Positions 1 to 10,825 are shown, counted from the first letter of the stretch. The stretch: DNA of 64,000 nucleotides from Pantoea stewartii subsp. stewartii (GCF_008801695.1 NZ_VZPF01000004.1:1-64000), one strand, 5' to 3'. Made by a program: numbers and translations. The notes: generated from the letters alone by a model not told the origin.

Positions 1-182
1 GGACAACAGATTACAACCGTCGCTCGATAGCGGAAACGGCGATGTATCGGATAAAACAGCTGTTCGGAGGTTCACTGACGCTGCGTGATTATGATGTGCA
101 GGTGGCAGAGGCTCTGGCCATGGTTCGGGCGCTGAACAGAATGACAAAGGCAGGAATGCCAGAAAGTGTCCGTATTGCCTGA
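1..182 (+). CDS. IS5-family (IS903 group) transposase, C-terminal part
   Basis: The frame is open from the window start to a TGA at 180-182 and encodes about 59 residues. It contains the NRRSIAETAMYRIKQLFGG and LTLRDYDVQVAEALA stretches near the end of IS903-type DDE transposases; the E in the first stretch is likely the last residue of the DDE catalytic triad. The product cuts the IS ends and joins them to new targets. It is partial because the window starts inside the gene. There is no sign of decay in the visible part: the frame is intact and ends the usual short distance before the inverted repeat. Confidence 0.88.
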   Translation, partial: TTDYNRRSIAETAMYRIKQLFGGSLTLRDYDVQVAEALAMVRALNRMTKAGMPESVRIA

Positions 183-219
183 AACTCTGCCCTGCTACAG
201 GGACACTCGCCCCGAATCT

Positions 220-237
220 GATTTATTCAACAAAGCC
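220..237. repeat. Terminal inverted repeat (right end) of the IS903-like element
   Basis: The 18 bases GATTTATTCAACAAAGCC match the known outer repeat of IS903-type elements. They are the transposase binding and cleavage site and mark the exact IS/chromosome junction after base 237. Confidence 0.88.
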
Positions 238-251
238 AAACTGAGGTTAAA

Positions 252-1211
252 ATGAAAGATTCATGTTCATTTGATGAACTTATAGAAGGATATTTTTTTA
301 GTAAAACTCTTCGAGTTGCAACTGAATGGAGTTACAGAAAAGTATTAAAGACTTTCCTAAACTTTGCTGGAGCAGCCATATCTCCTGCTGATGTTGATGA
401 CAGGTTGGTTTTAAACTGGCGCAGACATGTGATTAATGTGGAGGGTCTGACAAAAACAACATGGAACAATAAGCTCACACACATGAGAGCATTATTCAAC
501 TTTGCGATTGAAGAAGGTTATATTTCGGCAACCAGAAATCCCTTTAATGGCAAGATTGCACGGCCAGATGTAAAGCGAAAGAAAACCCTGACTGATATCC
601 AGATTAATAAAATATATCTTTTAATGGAGGCCAGGGAGGCGGATGAACAGTATGGTAAAAACTATAACTACAGGTCGGCATTGAGGCCTGCATGGTTCTG
701 GCTTACCGTGCTGGATGCTTTACGAAGGACAGGGATGAGGCAGAATCAGCTTCTACATATACGATTATGTGACGTTAATTTTATGCATAACTGGATAAGC
801 CTTCGACCGGAAGGAGCAAAAAACCATCGCGAGCATCTTGTTCCGATCACGCGTCATCTGAGGCCAAGATTAGAAATGCTTTACAACCGTTCTCTGGAAA
901 GAGGAGCAAAGATGGAGGATCAGCTTTTCAATTTATCCCGATTTGATGGTCGCAGAAATGAGACAAGTGAAAACATGGATAATCCACCATTGCGTGCATT
1001 TTTTCGCCGGCTTTCAAATGAATGTGGCTTTGTTGTGAGTCCTCATCGATTCCGGCACACCATAGCTACAAATCTGATGAGTATGCCTGAACGAAACCTG
1101 AAAATGGCTCAGGATCTTCTGGGCCATTCAACGCCTGCAGTCACTCTGCAATACGTTGAGAGCGACATCAACAAGGTCAGGAGCGTTCTCGAACAGCTGG
1201 AGGTGGCCTAA
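252..1211 (+). CDS. Tyrosine recombinase / integrase (319 aa) of a tRNA-Phe genomic island
   Basis: This is a phage-integrase-family site-specific recombinase that would catalyse integration or excision at an att site. An N-terminal SAM-like core-binding domain covers about residues 5-100. The catalytic domain shows the family residues in order: Arg in TGMRQNQLLHIR, Lys in the GAKNHREH turn, HRFRH (H-x-x-R) near residue 272, His in LLGHST and the nucleophilic Tyr in TLQYVES. All five are present, so the enzyme looks functional. The start at 252 has a GAGG at 243-246. The gene points at the 3' end of tRNA-Phe, the usual attachment site. An IS end lies just upstream and may have removed its promoter. 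The subfamily is not recognised. Confidence 0.9.
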   Translation: MKDSCSFDELIEGYFFSKTLRVATEWSYRKVLKTFLNFAGAAISPADVDDRLVLNWRRHVINVEGLTKTTWNNKLTHMRALFNFAIEEGYISATRNPFNGKIARPDVKRKKTLTDIQINKIYLLMEAREADEQYGKNYNYRSALRPAWFWLTVLDALRRTGMRQNQLLHIRLCDVNFMHNWISLRPEGAKNHREHLVPITRHLRPRLEMLYNRSLERGAKMEDQLFNLSRFDGRRNETSENMDNPPLRAFFRRLSNECGFVVSPHRFRHTIATNLMSMPERNLKMAQDLLGHSTPAVTLQYVESDINKVRSVLEQLEVA

Positions 1212-1344
1212 GAGTAATCTTAAGTCAAATCTTAACGATATGATTCTAAAAGAGGAAAAAAAGGGATGGAAACCTTTACAAAAGATTGACAGAAAACTTT
1301 TCTAAAGGTAAATACGATGCTGAAGTATTTTTTAAGGATGTGAG

Positions 1345-1378
1345 AAGTCCAGAGGATGCTACAACATCCTCCGGACTT
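1345..1378. other. Hairpin between the integrase and tRNA-Phe
   Basis: Arms AAGTCCAGAGGATG (1345-1358) and CATCCTCCGGACTT (1365-1378) pair over 14 bases with one mismatch and a 6-base loop. No T-run follows, so it is a weak terminator candidate. It could equally be part of the integrase arm or attachment region. The surrounding 1212-1487 is AT-rich at first and contains no convincing gene. Confidence 0.5.
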
Positions 1379-1487
1379 TAAGTCCCGTGTTCAACAATGG
1401 TGCGGTAAGCAAACTACCAACATCATGCTGGGGACCACTGTCATGCCCGTTAAGGATCTCAACCCCTAACGAACAGGCTCTGAAGAG

Positions 1488-1563
1488 TGGTGCCCGGAGG
1501 CGGAATCGAACCACCGACACGGGGATTTTCAATCCCCTGCTCTACCGACTGAGCTATTCGGGC
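1488..1563 (-). tRNA. tRNA-Phe (anticodon GAA)
   Basis: The minus strand gives a 76-base cloverleaf with a 7-bp acceptor stem (GCCCGAA with the CCGGGC side), anticodon GAA in a loop flanked by GGGGA/TCCCC, a TTCGA T-loop, and an encoded CCA at 1488-1490. It matches enteric pheU/pheV. The 3' end faces the integrase at 252-1211, as expected when a mobile element has inserted into the tRNA 3' end and restored the gene. A distal copy of the 3' end (attR) would lie left of the window; no second copy is seen here. No terminator is obvious just after the tRNA. Confidence 0.97.
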
Positions 1564-1573
1564 AACGGGGCGC

Positions 1574-1602
1574 ATTAAACCGTAAAGGCCGCAGGCCGTC
1601 AA
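1574..1602 (-). promoter_or_regulatory. Sigma-70 promoter of tRNA-Phe
   Basis: On the minus strand, TTGACG (1602-1597) and TTTAAT (1579-1574) are separated by exactly 17 bases and followed by a GC-rich discriminator before the tRNA. A GC-rich discriminator is typical of growth-rate and ppGpp controlled stable-RNA promoters. Confidence 0.75.
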
Positions 1603-1669
1603 CGGCTTTCATGAAAAAACCCTGTAAAACGTGACTGATTGCCTGAATTTCAGTCAAAGGCGTTGAAAC

Positions 1670-2248
1670 TCACGCCAGTGCACCATTTTTACGGCACAGG
1701 GCAATGCTTAATATATCTTCCGCCAGACGTTTGGCGACATCCACATCCTGCACATTGCGCTTGATCAGTAGCTTGCTTAAGCAGCCTTCCAGCACCAGCT
1801 CCATTTGATCGGCCACCATACTCGGGTTATCCAGACCCAGCGCATTTAAAATAGTGTGGGTAAATTCCCAGGAGGCGCGCTTCTGTTTTTCTGCCAGTTG
1901 ATGAATGGGTTGATCGGGATGCGGATAGAAGCTGCAGGCGGCGATAAACAGGCAGCCGGGAAAGCGTCCCTTGGTGACATGCTCATTTAACCCTTCGTAG
2001 CGCGCCATTAACTTCTGTTCGGGTCGCAGTGCGCTGTTTTGTAATACCTCTTGTCGCCAGCTGTCGATTTGCTGGGCATGAAACTGCAATGCGTCATAGA
2101 GCAGTGCGTCGCGGTCAGCCCAGAACTGCTCAAGTTGCTGCTCGCTGAGTCGCATCTCTTCGGCCAGGATTTTCAGCGACGAGGTGGACGCTAAGCCATT
2201 TTGTTCAAGCACGTTTAATGCATGGTCAAGTATCTGTTCACGTTGCAA
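1670..2248 (-). CDS. yjdC: TetR-family transcriptional regulator YjdC
   Basis: This 192-residue one-domain regulator has an N-terminal helix-turn-helix of TetR type (about residues 5-50) and a helical ligand/dimer domain. It follows E. coli YjdC closely, including the PGCLFIAACSFYP stretch and the ending CRKNGALA. The ligand and regulon are not established. It sits upstream of dsbD in the same direction with 64 bases between stop and start in transcription order reversed (yjdC lies downstream of dsbD on the minus strand), the order seen in E. coli (cutA-dsbD-yjdC). Co-transcription with dsbD is likely, which hints at an envelope-redox or metal-linked role, but that is inference. Confidence 0.9.
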   Translation of the reverse strand: MQREQILDHALNVLEQNGLASTSSLKILAEEMRLSEQQLEQFWADRDALLYDALQFHAQQIDSWRQEVLQNSALRPEQKLMARYEGLNEHVTKGRFPGCLFIAACSFYPHPDQPIHQLAEKQKRASWEFTHTILNALGLDNPSMVADQMELVLEGCLSKLLIKRNVQDVDVAKRLAEDILSIALCRKNGALA

Positions 2249-2312
2249 ACCGTTCTCCTCTGCGATGCAGGCCCGTTCAGGTCAACGGGCTGTGTCCAGG
2301 TTCCAGTGTTGT

Positions 2313-4013
2313 TTACTCACGCAGTTTCTGCAAATGTTCGTCAAAATCCTTTGGCTTCAGGAAACCGGTGATACGTGAACCGGGAATTTCTTTTCCCTGA
2401 GCATCAAAGAATAAAATCGTGGGCAGCCCCAGCACGTGAAGATGCTGCAACAGCGCATTGTCGGTAGCCGTGTTCGCCGTGACGTTAGCCTGTAACAGCT
2501 GGACATCCTTAAGACTGGCACGTACCGCACTGTCGCTAAAGGTATACTTCTCAAACTCTTTACAGGCCACGCACCAGTCCGCGTACAAATCCACCATCGT
2601 CATGCGGCCCTGTGTGTGTTGCAGCGCCTGATCTAACTGGCTAACCGTTTGAACAGACTGAAAGGGAAGGTGCGCGACAGTTTGCTGTGGCGCGTCATTG
2701 CCAAACGCCCAGTCCTGCAAAGGGCGAGCGCTGATCAGGGCGGCGATCAGCATGAGCATTTGCACGATGCGCCATTTGCCGCCGCTGGCGCTCAGGCTGG
2801 CACTGAAGGCCCAGGTAAAAAAGGCGACGCCCAGCAGGCTCCATAAGCGCACGCCCCATAGCTCACCCAGCACCCGTTCCAGCAGGAAAACCGGCAGCGC
2901 GAGAATAACGAACCCAAACCCTTCCTTAACGGTCTGCATCCAGGGGCCGCTTTTAGGCAGGAAGCGGCTACCGAACAGCGTCACGGCAATCAGCGGTAAG
3001 CCCATACCGATGGCATACAGCCACAATGTACCGGTACCCGCCAGCAGGTTACCGCTCTGTGCGATATAGAGCAGGATGGCACTGAGCGGCGCGGTGGTGC
3101 AGGGGGAACAAATTAAACCTGCCAGCGCGCCCATCAGGAAAACGCCGGGCAGTGAGCCGCCCTGCTGACGGTTGCTCCACAGCGTCAGACGGGTTTGTAC
3201 GCTGGCGGGTAACTGTAGCGAAAACAGGCCAAACATCGACATGGCCAGCACTACAAACAGCACGGATAAACCGATCAGGACATAGGGATGCTGTAAGGCC
3301 GCCTGAAAACGCAGGCCAGCCGCGGCGACTGTCACGCCGAGCAAGGTATAGGTAAGCGCCATTCCTTGCACATAAACCAGGGCCAGCGCGAACAGGCGAC
3401 CCAGCGAGTTGTTACGCTTACCGCCAAGGATAATGCCCGAAATCAGGGGATACATCGGTAAGACGCAGGGCGTAAATGCCACACCGATACCAATCAGCAA
3501 CGCCCACAATGGCGAAAAGGGGAGCGGGCTGGCGGTGGCGGGCGGGCGCTCCCCTGAGTCTGCATCCTCGCTGGCGACAACGGGTGTGAGTGGAATGCTG
3601 CGCGTTTCAGGTGGATAACAGAAGCCAGCGGCAGCACAGCCCTGATACGTCACGCTCAGCGTACTGCCCCTGGCAGCCTGTTGTAGCGTGACGGGCACGT
3701 TCAGGTTCTGCGGATAAATCTCGCTCTTACCAAAAAATTCATCTTCGTGTGGCTGACCCGCAGGCAAGGCCACAGGCGCGATACGCGCATTGTTGGCGAC
3801 GACCCTGATTTGCTGGCGGTAGAGATAGTAGCCGTCTTTAACCTTCCAGTGCAGATTGAGCTGTGCGCCCTGTTGGTCGAAATCAAAAGCAAAAGCCTGG
3901 TCGACGGGCAAAAAGCGGCTGGTGGTTTTGGGGGCAAACAGGTCAGCCTGCGCCTGCAGGCAGATAAACAGGGCCAGTATCAGGGTAATTAAGCGAGCGA
4001 TGCGTGCAGCCAT
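2313..4013 (-). CDS. dsbD: Thiol:disulfide interchange protein DsbD
   Basis: DsbD carries electrons from cytoplasmic thioredoxin across the inner membrane to DsbC, DsbG and cytochrome c maturation in the periplasm. The 566-residue protein has a signal peptide (residues 1-23), a periplasmic alpha domain with the cysteine pair in [12 protein letters not shown], a hydrophobic eight-helix beta domain with cysteines in [10 protein letters not shown] and ICSPCTTAP, and a C-terminal thioredoxin-fold gamma domain with [10 protein letters not shown]. All three redox pairs are intact. The start overlaps the end of cutA by 25 bases, indicating a cutA-dsbD-yjdC transcript. Confidence 0.97.
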   Translation of the reverse strand: MAARIARLITLILALFICLQAQADLFAPKTTSRFLPVDQAFAFDFDQQGAQLNLHWKVKDGYYLYRQQIRVVANNARIAPVALPAGQPHEDEFFGKSEIYPQNLNVPVTLQQAARGSTLSVTYQGCAAAGFCYPPETRSIPLTPVVASEDADSGERPPATASPLPFSPLWALLIGIGVAFTPCVLPMYPLISGIILGGKRNNSLGRLFALALVYVQGMALTYTLLGVTVAAAGLRFQAALQHPYVLIGLSVLFVVLAMSMFGLFSLQLPASVQTRLTLWSNRQQGGSLPGVFLMGALAGLICSPCTTAPLSAILLYIAQSGNLLAGTGTLWLYAIGMGLPLIAVTLFGSRFLPKSGPWMQTVKEGFGFVILALPVFLLERVLGELWGVRLWSLLGVAFFTWAFSASLSASGGKWRIVQMLMLIAALISARPLQDWAFGNDAPQQTVAHLPFQSVQTVSQLDQALQHTQGRMTMVDLYADWCVACKEFEKYTFSDSAVRASLKDVQLLQANVTANTATDNALLQHLHVLGLPTILFFDAQGKEIPGSRITGFLKPKDFDEHLQKLRE

Positions 4014-4306
4014 GACAAGTATTCACTGTCTCCATGTTGAACCGGAAGCACCAGCAGTTCTGGTACGTCATAAGGATGTGAGCGCTTAAGCAGATCGAGC
4101 AATGCCTGCTGATGAGCTGTATCGCATTTGAGTAACATCTGAACTTCGCTGGCCTGCTCCAGCTGGCCCTGCCAGACGTAGTACGAGGTGGCACCCGGTA
4201 AAAGGGTGACACAGGCGGCCAGTCTGGCCTTCAGCGCCTGGGTGGCAAGCTGCTGCGCGCACGCCTGGTCAGGGGCGGTGCAGAGGATGACAACGGCATT
4301 CATCAT
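3989..4306 (-). CDS. cutA: Divalent-cation tolerance protein CutA
   Basis: CutA is a 105-residue cytoplasmic protein that forms very stable ferredoxin-like trimers with PII-like architecture. It was linked genetically to copper tolerance in E. coli, and its exact job is unsettled. The family stretches are visible: [20 protein letters not shown], the EVQMLLK strand and the [13 protein letters not shown] motif. Two ATGs in tandem (4306 and 4303) could both serve as the start. The gene leads the cutA-dsbD-yjdC group and its end overlaps dsbD. Confidence 0.95.
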   Translation of the reverse strand: MMNAVVILCTAPDQACAQQLATQALKARLAACVTLLPGATSYYVWQGQLEQASEVQMLLKCDTAHQQALLDLLKRSHPYDVPELLVLPVQHGDSEYLSWLHASLA

Positions 4307-4360
4307 GAGGCTCCTGTTGAAAATCGCGTCGATGATAGCACGTTCACTGTGCGGCCGGGA

Positions 4361-5662
4361 CTACAGCAGAAGCCCACCAAAAATAAAGCCGAACACGACA
4401 GACAGGGTGATGGCCAGCACGCCGGGAATGATAAAGGCATGGTTGAACACGAACTTACCGATTCGGGTCGAGCCAGTGTCATCCATCTCAACGGCGGCTA
4501 ACAGTGTGGGATAGGTCGGTAACACAAACAGCGCTGACACGGCGGCAAAAGAAGCGATAGCTGTCAAAGGGGTGACGCCAAGGGCTAACGCCGCAGGCAG
4601 CAGGGCTTTCGCGGTTGCTGCCTGAGAATAGAGCAGCATCGAAGAAAAGAACAATACCAGCGCCAGCATCCACGGATAGGTTTTTAAGGTATCCCCCGCC
4701 AGCATCTGGATATCAGCCAGATGGGCTTTGACGAAGGTATCGCCGAGCCAGGCTACGCCCATGACGCAGACGCAGGCACTCATACCGGATTTAAACGTAC
4801 TGGCGCTCAGAATCGCGCCGCTGTCAATATTACAGGTCAGACTAATCAACGTGGCAATAGTGAGCATAAACACCACAATCGCTTCGTTGCGCGGCAGGGG
4901 CGGATTGACGATCAGGTTTACGCTTTCGCTGGTAATGGTCGCATAGATCACCACGGCAGCAATCCCGATCAGGAACAGCAGGACAGACTTTCTGGCGCCA
5001 GGTCTGGCGTGATAGACGGTTTCCCCACGCAGGGCCACGTCGCCTTTCGCCAGGCGAGCCTGATAAACGGCGTCATCTTTCAGCTCTTTTCCCAGGAAGT
5101 TAGTGACCAGCGCGGCAAGAAACAGCCCAACCATGGTAGCCGGAATGGCGATGGCCAGCAGCATGATATAGCTTACGCCGCGCGGTTCGAGCAGCGTGGC
5201 AAAGAAGACGACCGCCGCCGAGATTGGCGAGGCGGTAATGGCAACCTGAGATGCGACAATCGCCATCGACAGCGGACGAGAAGGACGCACGCCTTGCTCT
5301 TTCGCCACCTCGGCGATGACCGGCAGGGTAGAGAAGGCGGTATGACCGGTGCCCGCCAGCAGCGTCATCACATAGGTGACCAGCGGGGCAAGAAAGGTGA
5401 CATAACGGGGATGACGACGCAGCAGGCGTTCGGCAAGGCTGACCAGGTAGTCCATGCCGCCAGCAACCTGCATGGCCGCAATCGCCGCGATGACCGCCAT
5501 GATGATTTCAATCACATCAAACGGAATGGCGCCTGGCTTCATACCAAAGCCAAGCGTCAGGATGAGCACGCCCATGCCGCCCGCAAAGCCAATACCGATC
5601 CCGCCAAGACGCGCGTCCAGCCAGATCGCCAGTACCACGATAAACAGTTCAACCAGGAACAT
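4361..5662 (-). CDS. dcuA: Anaerobic C4-dicarboxylate antiporter DcuA
   Basis: DcuA exchanges aspartate, fumarate, malate or succinate across the inner membrane. The 433-residue protein is almost entirely hydrophobic with about ten or more membrane helices, starting MFLVELFIVVLAIWL. The sequence matches E. coli DcuA throughout, including GTGHTAFSTLPVIAEVAKEQ. It lies just downstream of aspA on the same strand, so uptake of aspartate and its deamination to fumarate are genetically paired. A terminator between the two genes allows separate levels. Fumarate reductase genes, close by in E. coli, are absent from this window. Confidence 0.97.
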   Translation of the reverse strand: MFLVELFIVVLAIWLDARLGGIGIGFAGGMGVLILTLGFGMKPGAIPFDVIEIIMAVIAAIAAMQVAGGMDYLVSLAERLLRRHPRYVTFLAPLVTYVMTLLAGTGHTAFSTLPVIAEVAKEQGVRPSRPLSMAIVASQVAITASPISAAVVFFATLLEPRGVSYIMLLAIAIPATMVGLFLAALVTNFLGKELKDDAVYQARLAKGDVALRGETVYHARPGARKSVLLFLIGIAAVVIYATITSESVNLIVNPPLPRNEAIVVFMLTIATLISLTCNIDSGAILSASTFKSGMSACVCVMGVAWLGDTFVKAHLADIQMLAGDTLKTYPWMLALVLFFSSMLLYSQAATAKALLPAALALGVTPLTAIASFAAVSALFVLPTYPTLLAAVEMDDTGSTRIGKFVFNHAFIIPGVLAITLSVVFGFIFGGLLL

Positions 5663-5717
5663 GTGTCACTCCCGAAATGATGATGAGCCGAAAGCAAACC
5701 CATCCTTTTAACAAACA

Positions 5718-5752
5718 AAAAGGCACATCGTTTTGATTACGATGTGCCTTTT
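5718..5752 (-). terminator. Terminator after aspA, before dcuA
   Basis: A 13-bp perfect stem (AAAAGGCACATCG / CGATGTGCCTTTT) with a 9-base loop; on the minus strand it ends in four T. It follows the aspA stop and precedes dcuA, so dcuA depends on read-through or its own promoter. Confidence 0.85.
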
Positions 5753-5775
5753 ACACCAGTAAGCGCAATTACGCC

Positions 5776-7212
5776 TTACTGTTCGTTTTCATCGGTATAG
5801 CGTTTCGCCTTGTAAACCGGATACATCAGGTTTTGCACAGAGAAAATATCATCCAGCTCGCTTTCGGTCAGCAGGCCGCGCTCCAGCACCACCTCGCGCA
5901 CGCTTTTGCCGGTTTCGGCGCAAATTTTACCCACGATGTCACCATTGTGGTGGCCGATATAAGGGTTCAGATAGGTCACAATCCCAATGGAGTTAAACAC
6001 GTAGGCTTCGCAGACCGCTTTGTTCGCCGTGATACCGTTGACGCATTTTTCCAGCAGGTTATAGCAGGCGTTGGTCAGAATGCTGATCGATTCAAATAGC
6101 GCCTGACCGATGACCGGCTCCATGACGTTGAGCTGAAGCTGGCCGGCTTCCGACGCCATCGTGACCGTCGTATCGTTACCAATCACCTTGAAGCACACCT
6201 GATTGACGACTTCAGGCACCACCGGATTCACTTTGGCAGGCATGATGGAGGAACCGGCTTGCAGCTCCGGCAGGTTAATCTCGTTCAGGCCCGCGCGTGG
6301 GCCGGAAGAAAGCAGGCGCAGGTCATTACAGATCTTCGACAGTTTGACAGCCAGGCGTTTGAGTGATGAATGCACCATGACATAGGCGCCGCAGTCTGAA
6401 GTGGCTTCGATCAGGTCTTCGGCGGGCACTACCGCGAGGTTGCTGACTTCCGCCAGTTTCTGCACCGCCAGCTGCTGGTAACCGTCCGGCGTGTTCAGGC
6501 GCGTACCGATAGCGGTTGCGCCCAGGTTCACTTCCAGCAGCAGTTCGCCAGTGCGCAAAATGCTTTTCGTCTCTTCATTCAGCAGAACGCTGTAGGCATG
6601 GAACTCCTGGCCCAGCGTCATCGGCACCGCATCCTGTAGCTGGGTACGACCCATTTTTAAAATGGTCTGGAATTCATCGGCTTTACGCTGAAACCCGTCC
6701 GCTAACTGACTGATACCGTCGAGCAGTTTCAGCAGTGAGCTGTACACGGCAATACGAAAACCCGTCGGATAGGCATCGTTAGTGGACTGGCATTTATTCA
6801 CGTGGTCGTTCGGGTTCAGATACTGATATTCGCCTTTTTGATGCCCCATCAGTTCCAGACCAATATTCGCCAGTACCTCATTGGTATTCATATTCACCGA
6901 GGTGCCTGCGCCGCCCTGATAAACATCAACCGGAAACTGATCCATGCAGCGACCGTTGTTCAGCACTTCATCGCAGGCCTGAATAATGGTGTTGGCGATA
7001 TCACGCGGTAAGGTCTGTAGCTCTTTGTTTGTCATCGCCGCGGCTTTTTTCACCATCACCATGCCGCGAACAAACTCAGGAATGTCACTGATTTTGCTGT
7101 TGCTGATGTAAAAGTTTTCAATCGCACGCAAAGTATGAACGCCATAGTAAGCATCCGCCGGAACTTCACGCATGCCTAACAGGTCTTCTTCGATACGAAT
7201 GTTGTTCGCCAT
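5776..7212 (-). CDS. aspA: Aspartate ammonia-lyase (aspartase)
   Basis: AspA converts L-aspartate to fumarate and ammonia as a cytoplasmic homotetramer. The 478-residue protein shows the fumarase/aspartase signature [11 protein letters not shown], including the SS loop that carries the catalytic serine, plus [17 protein letters not shown] and the N-terminal [13 protein letters not shown]. The start at 7212 is chosen because the known enteric N terminus begins here; the open frame upstream encodes unrelated sequence. It is followed by dcuA, and a CRP box lies in the upstream region, in line with catabolite control of aspA in E. coli. Confidence 0.97.
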   Translation of the reverse strand: MANNIRIEEDLLGMREVPADAYYGVHTLRAIENFYISNSKISDIPEFVRGMVMVKKAAAMTNKELQTLPRDIANTIIQACDEVLNNGRCMDQFPVDVYQGGAGTSVNMNTNEVLANIGLELMGHQKGEYQYLNPNDHVNKCQSTNDAYPTGFRIAVYSSLLKLLDGISQLADGFQRKADEFQTILKMGRTQLQDAVPMTLGQEFHAYSVLLNEETKSILRTGELLLEVNLGATAIGTRLNTPDGYQQLAVQKLAEVSNLAVVPAEDLIEATSDCGAYVMVHSSLKRLAVKLSKICNDLRLLSSGPRAGLNEINLPELQAGSSIMPAKVNPVVPEVVNQVCFKVIGNDTTVTMASEAGQLQLNVMEPVIGQALFESISILTNACYNLLEKCVNGITANKAVCEAYVFNSIGIVTYLNPYIGHHNGDIVGKICAETGKSVREVVLERGLLTESELDDIFSVQNLMYPVYKAKRYTDENEQ

Positions 7213-7383
7213 GATAACCTTCTTGTTGTCACTGCTAACCATCGCAGATGATGTGTTTGTTTTGTGGGGAAGCGCCAGAACCGCTATTTTATCCGTATTC
7301 AGGCAGGTGAGCACGATCCTATTCTGACAGAGACGCAAAGCGCGAACAGAGATCACCTGTCTGGCCGCGTTACGTTAACAATA

Positions 7384-7399
7384 TGTGAAATCGCTCACA
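7384..7399. promoter_or_regulatory. CRP-cAMP binding site between aspA and fxsA
   Basis: TGTGA-AATCGC-TCACA is a perfect match to the CRP consensus half-sites with the correct 6-base spacer. It lies 171 bases upstream of the aspA start and 141 bases upstream of fxsA, in the 328-base divergent spacer 7213-7540. E. coli aspA is CRP-activated, so aspA is the more likely target. Nothing else definite is seen in the spacer. Confidence 0.8.
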
Positions 7400-7540
7400 A
7401 AAATAACCCGTAAGCAAAAATTTGCCGGGTGCGGTTGAAATTGACGATCAGAATAACCATCTCTGTTTTTTACCTTTTTCACATTCATTTTCCACGCTGT
7501 CGGGTTAACGACCGGGCAGCCTGACTCACAGGAGAATCCG

Positions 7541-8002
7541 GTGCGCTGGTTACCGTTAGTGATCTTTTTCGTACTGGCCTGGATTGAGATCTCACTTTTC
7601 ATTCAGGTTGCACACGTCCTGGGCGTGCTGCTCACCATGCTGCTGGTGGTTTTCACCTCCTGCATTGGCGTGTCTTTAGTCAAAAATCAGGGCATGAAAA
7701 ACTTTATGCTGATGCAGGAGAAGCTGGCACGTAATGAAAGCCCGGCACAGGAGATGATCAAAAGCGTTTCGCTGATCATTGCCGGTTTCCTGCTGCTGCT
7801 GCCTGGTTTCTTTACCGATATGCTGGGGCTGCTTCTGCTGCTGCCACCGGTGCAAAAGCACCTCACGCTGAAGCTGATGCCGCATTTGCGCGTCTGGCGC
7901 GGGCCGGGAGCGGGCCCGGACAGTGGCTATACCATGGATGGCGAGTACGAACGTAAAGATACCGATCGTCTTGAACACCATGACGATCCTAAGGATCGTT
8001 AA
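7541..8002 (+). CDS. fxsA: Membrane protein FxsA
   Basis: FxsA is an inner-membrane protein whose overproduction in E. coli lets F-plasmid cells escape exclusion of phage T7; its normal role is unknown. The 153-residue sequence has hydrophobic segments at about residues 3-20, 24-45 and 75-105 and a charged, histidine/aspartate-rich tail (EHHDDPKDR). It starts with GTG at 7541, with the AGGAG of the bases just upstream as ribosome site. It sits between aspA (divergent) and groSL, the enteric order. Confidence 0.92.
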   Translation: MRWLPLVIFFVLAWIEISLFIQVAHVLGVLLTMLLVVFTSCIGVSLVKNQGMKNFMLMQEKLARNESPAQEMIKSVSLIIAGFLLLLPGFFTDMLGLLLLLPPVQKHLTLKLMPHLRVWRGPGAGPDSGYTMDGEYERKDTDRLEHHDDPKDR

Positions 8003-8118
8003 TCCCCACCCTGCGCGACGTCGGGTCGCGCTTTTTGTTTGTTCACCCGCCCGTTTGCCACCTTTGTTCAAAAAGTCATCAGTCGCATCATCAGGCAAAA
8101 AAATTTGTAGGTTCCCCC

Positions 8119-8147
8119 CTTGAAAGAGGGAAAGCGCGGCCCTATCT
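8119..8147 (+). promoter_or_regulatory. Sigma-32 heat-shock promoter of groSL
   Basis: CTTGAAA at 8119-8125 and CCCTATCT at 8140-8147, spaced 14 bases, match the RpoH consensus (CTTGAAA and CCCATNT). It stands about 85 bases before the groS start, the same layout as the E. coli groE promoter. Confidence 0.88.
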
Positions 8148-8230
8148 CTCTGGTCACGAGGCCGGAAGCCACACAGCCCGGTATTCAACCCAAAAATGAA
8201 TGATTGGACTTCTCAAAGGAGAGCTATCAA

Positions 8231-8524
8231 ATGAAAATTCGTCCATTACACGATCGCGTAATCGTGAAGCGTAAAGAAGTGGAAGCTAAGTCAGCGGGTG
8301 GCATCGTGCTGACCGGTTCTGCTGCAGGCAAATCCACGCGCGGTGAAGTGCTGGCTGTGGGTAAAGGCCGTATTCTTGAAAGTGGCGAAGTGAAGCCGCT
8401 GGATGTGAAAGTGGGTGACGTTGTGATTTTCAGCGAAGGCTACGGTGCCAAAACTGAGAAAATCGACAATGAAGAAGTCCTGATCATCTCTGAAAGCGAC
8501 ATTCTGGCGATTGTTGAAGCGTAA
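8231..8524 (+). CDS. groS: Co-chaperonin GroES
   Basis: GroES is the heptameric lid that closes the GroEL folding chamber. The 97-residue protein starts [14 protein letters not shown] and has the mobile loop around [16 protein letters not shown] that docks on GroEL. The ATG at 8231 is preceded by AAAGGAGAG and is preferred over an upstream in-frame start. It is the first gene of the groSL operon, 48 bases before groL, behind the heat-shock promoter at 8119-8147. Confidence 0.98.
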   Translation: MKIRPLHDRVIVKRKEVEAKSAGGIVLTGSAAGKSTRGEVLAVGKGRILESGEVKPLDVKVGDVVIFSEGYGAKTEKIDNEEVLIISESDILAIVEA

Positions 8525-8560
8525 GTTTTACGCGTAATTCACTGAACGAAACGAATTTAA

Positions 8561-10222
<1,662 letters not shown>

Positions 10223-10250
10223 TTGCCCCCTGACCCTTGCGTCACAGGAA

Positions 10251-10282
10251 CCCCCGATCGGAAACGGTCGGGGGTTTTTCTT
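10251..10282 (+). terminator. groSL operon terminator
   Basis: A 10-bp stem CCCCCGATCG / CGGTCGGGGG (one G-T wobble) with a GAAA-type loop, followed by TTTTTCTTTT, 28 bases after the groL stop. Confidence 0.92.
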
Positions 10283-10415
10283 TTGCTGAGGAAAAGGTAT
10301 AAGTAGTGGCGCAACGGTTACGTTGGCACGGATTAGGGCAATGAATGTGCAGAAAAAATGCGTGTTTTTCTGCTACGCTGCCATCCGACTCTGATGATAA
10401 TAAATGGGGATTATA

Positions 10416-10766
10416 ATGCGGATTAACCTCTTGCTCGGTCTGACGGCTGGCGCGTTATTGCTTGCGGGCTGCAGCAGCTCAACCGAACTCTCTTCTGCAG
10501 GTCAGCGCGTCACCTTTACCGATCAGCAGCCTGGCAAACAGTGTCAGCTTCTGGGCACCCTGACCGGCTCACAAAGTAACTGGTTAAGCGGAGCCGGTGG
10601 TGAAACCAGCGCACTGCGTGGTGCGGCTAACGATCTGCGTAACCGTGCAGCAGAAATGGGCGGTAACGTGATTTACGGTGCGACCAGCCCGACACAAAAC
10701 CTGCTTTCAGCGTTTGCACCACTCGACAGTAAAATGACCGGCCAGGTTTATAAGTGCCCTAACTGA
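10416..10766 (+). CDS. yjeI: Lipoprotein YjeI (DUF4156)
   Basis: This 116-residue protein begins with a lipoprotein signal peptide, MRINLLLGLTAGALLLAGCS, with the lipobox LAGC, so it should be lipidated on the cysteine and anchored to the envelope. The rest is a small DUF4156 domain of unknown function containing AAEMGGNVIYG and a paired cysteine (CQLLG and KCPN). The ATG at 10416 is chosen over the in-frame ATG at 10404 because GGGG at 10406-10409 is well placed only for the later one. It stands alone between two terminators. Confidence 0.9.
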   Translation: MRINLLLGLTAGALLLAGCSSSTELSSAGQRVTFTDQQPGKQCQLLGTLTGSQSNWLSGAGGETSALRGAANDLRNRAAEMGGNVIYGATSPTQNLLSAFAPLDSKMTGQVYKCPN

Positions 10767-10795
10767 TCGGGCAATGAACTGGCAAGATTTCTGAG

Positions 10796-10825
10796 ACGAC
10801 CGGCCCGCGTGCCGGTCGTTTTTTT
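10796..10825 (+). terminator. Terminator after yjeI
   Basis: A 9-bp perfect stem ACGACCGGC / GCCGGTCGT with a 6-base loop and a run of about eight T, 30 bases after the yjeI stop. Confidence 0.9.

Larger units (their letters stand above)
1..237 (+). mobile_element. Right end of an IS903-like insertion sequence (IS5 family), cut by the window start
   Basis: The stretch holds the last part of a transposase frame and ends in an 18-base terminal inverted repeat at 220-237. The end sequence reads, on the minus strand, GGCTTTGTTGAATAAATC, which I recognise as the terminal repeat of the IS903/IS102 group of IS5. The left end and most of the transposase lie outside the window. The bases after the repeat (238-246) would be one copy of the 9-base target duplication usual for this group, but the partner copy is not visible. 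The element ends only 14 bases before the integrase start codon, so it has probably replaced that gene's native promoter. Confidence 0.9.

Noticed and set aside
1387-1578. Open frame running through tRNA-Phe
   Set aside because: Most of it is the complement of the tRNA; no ribosome site.
4721-5680. Long plus-strand open frame (319 codons) opposite dcuA
   Set aside because: It is antisense to a clear membrane transporter; the translation is low-complexity, rich in Gln, His, Arg and Asp as expected from the complement of a hydrophobic gene.
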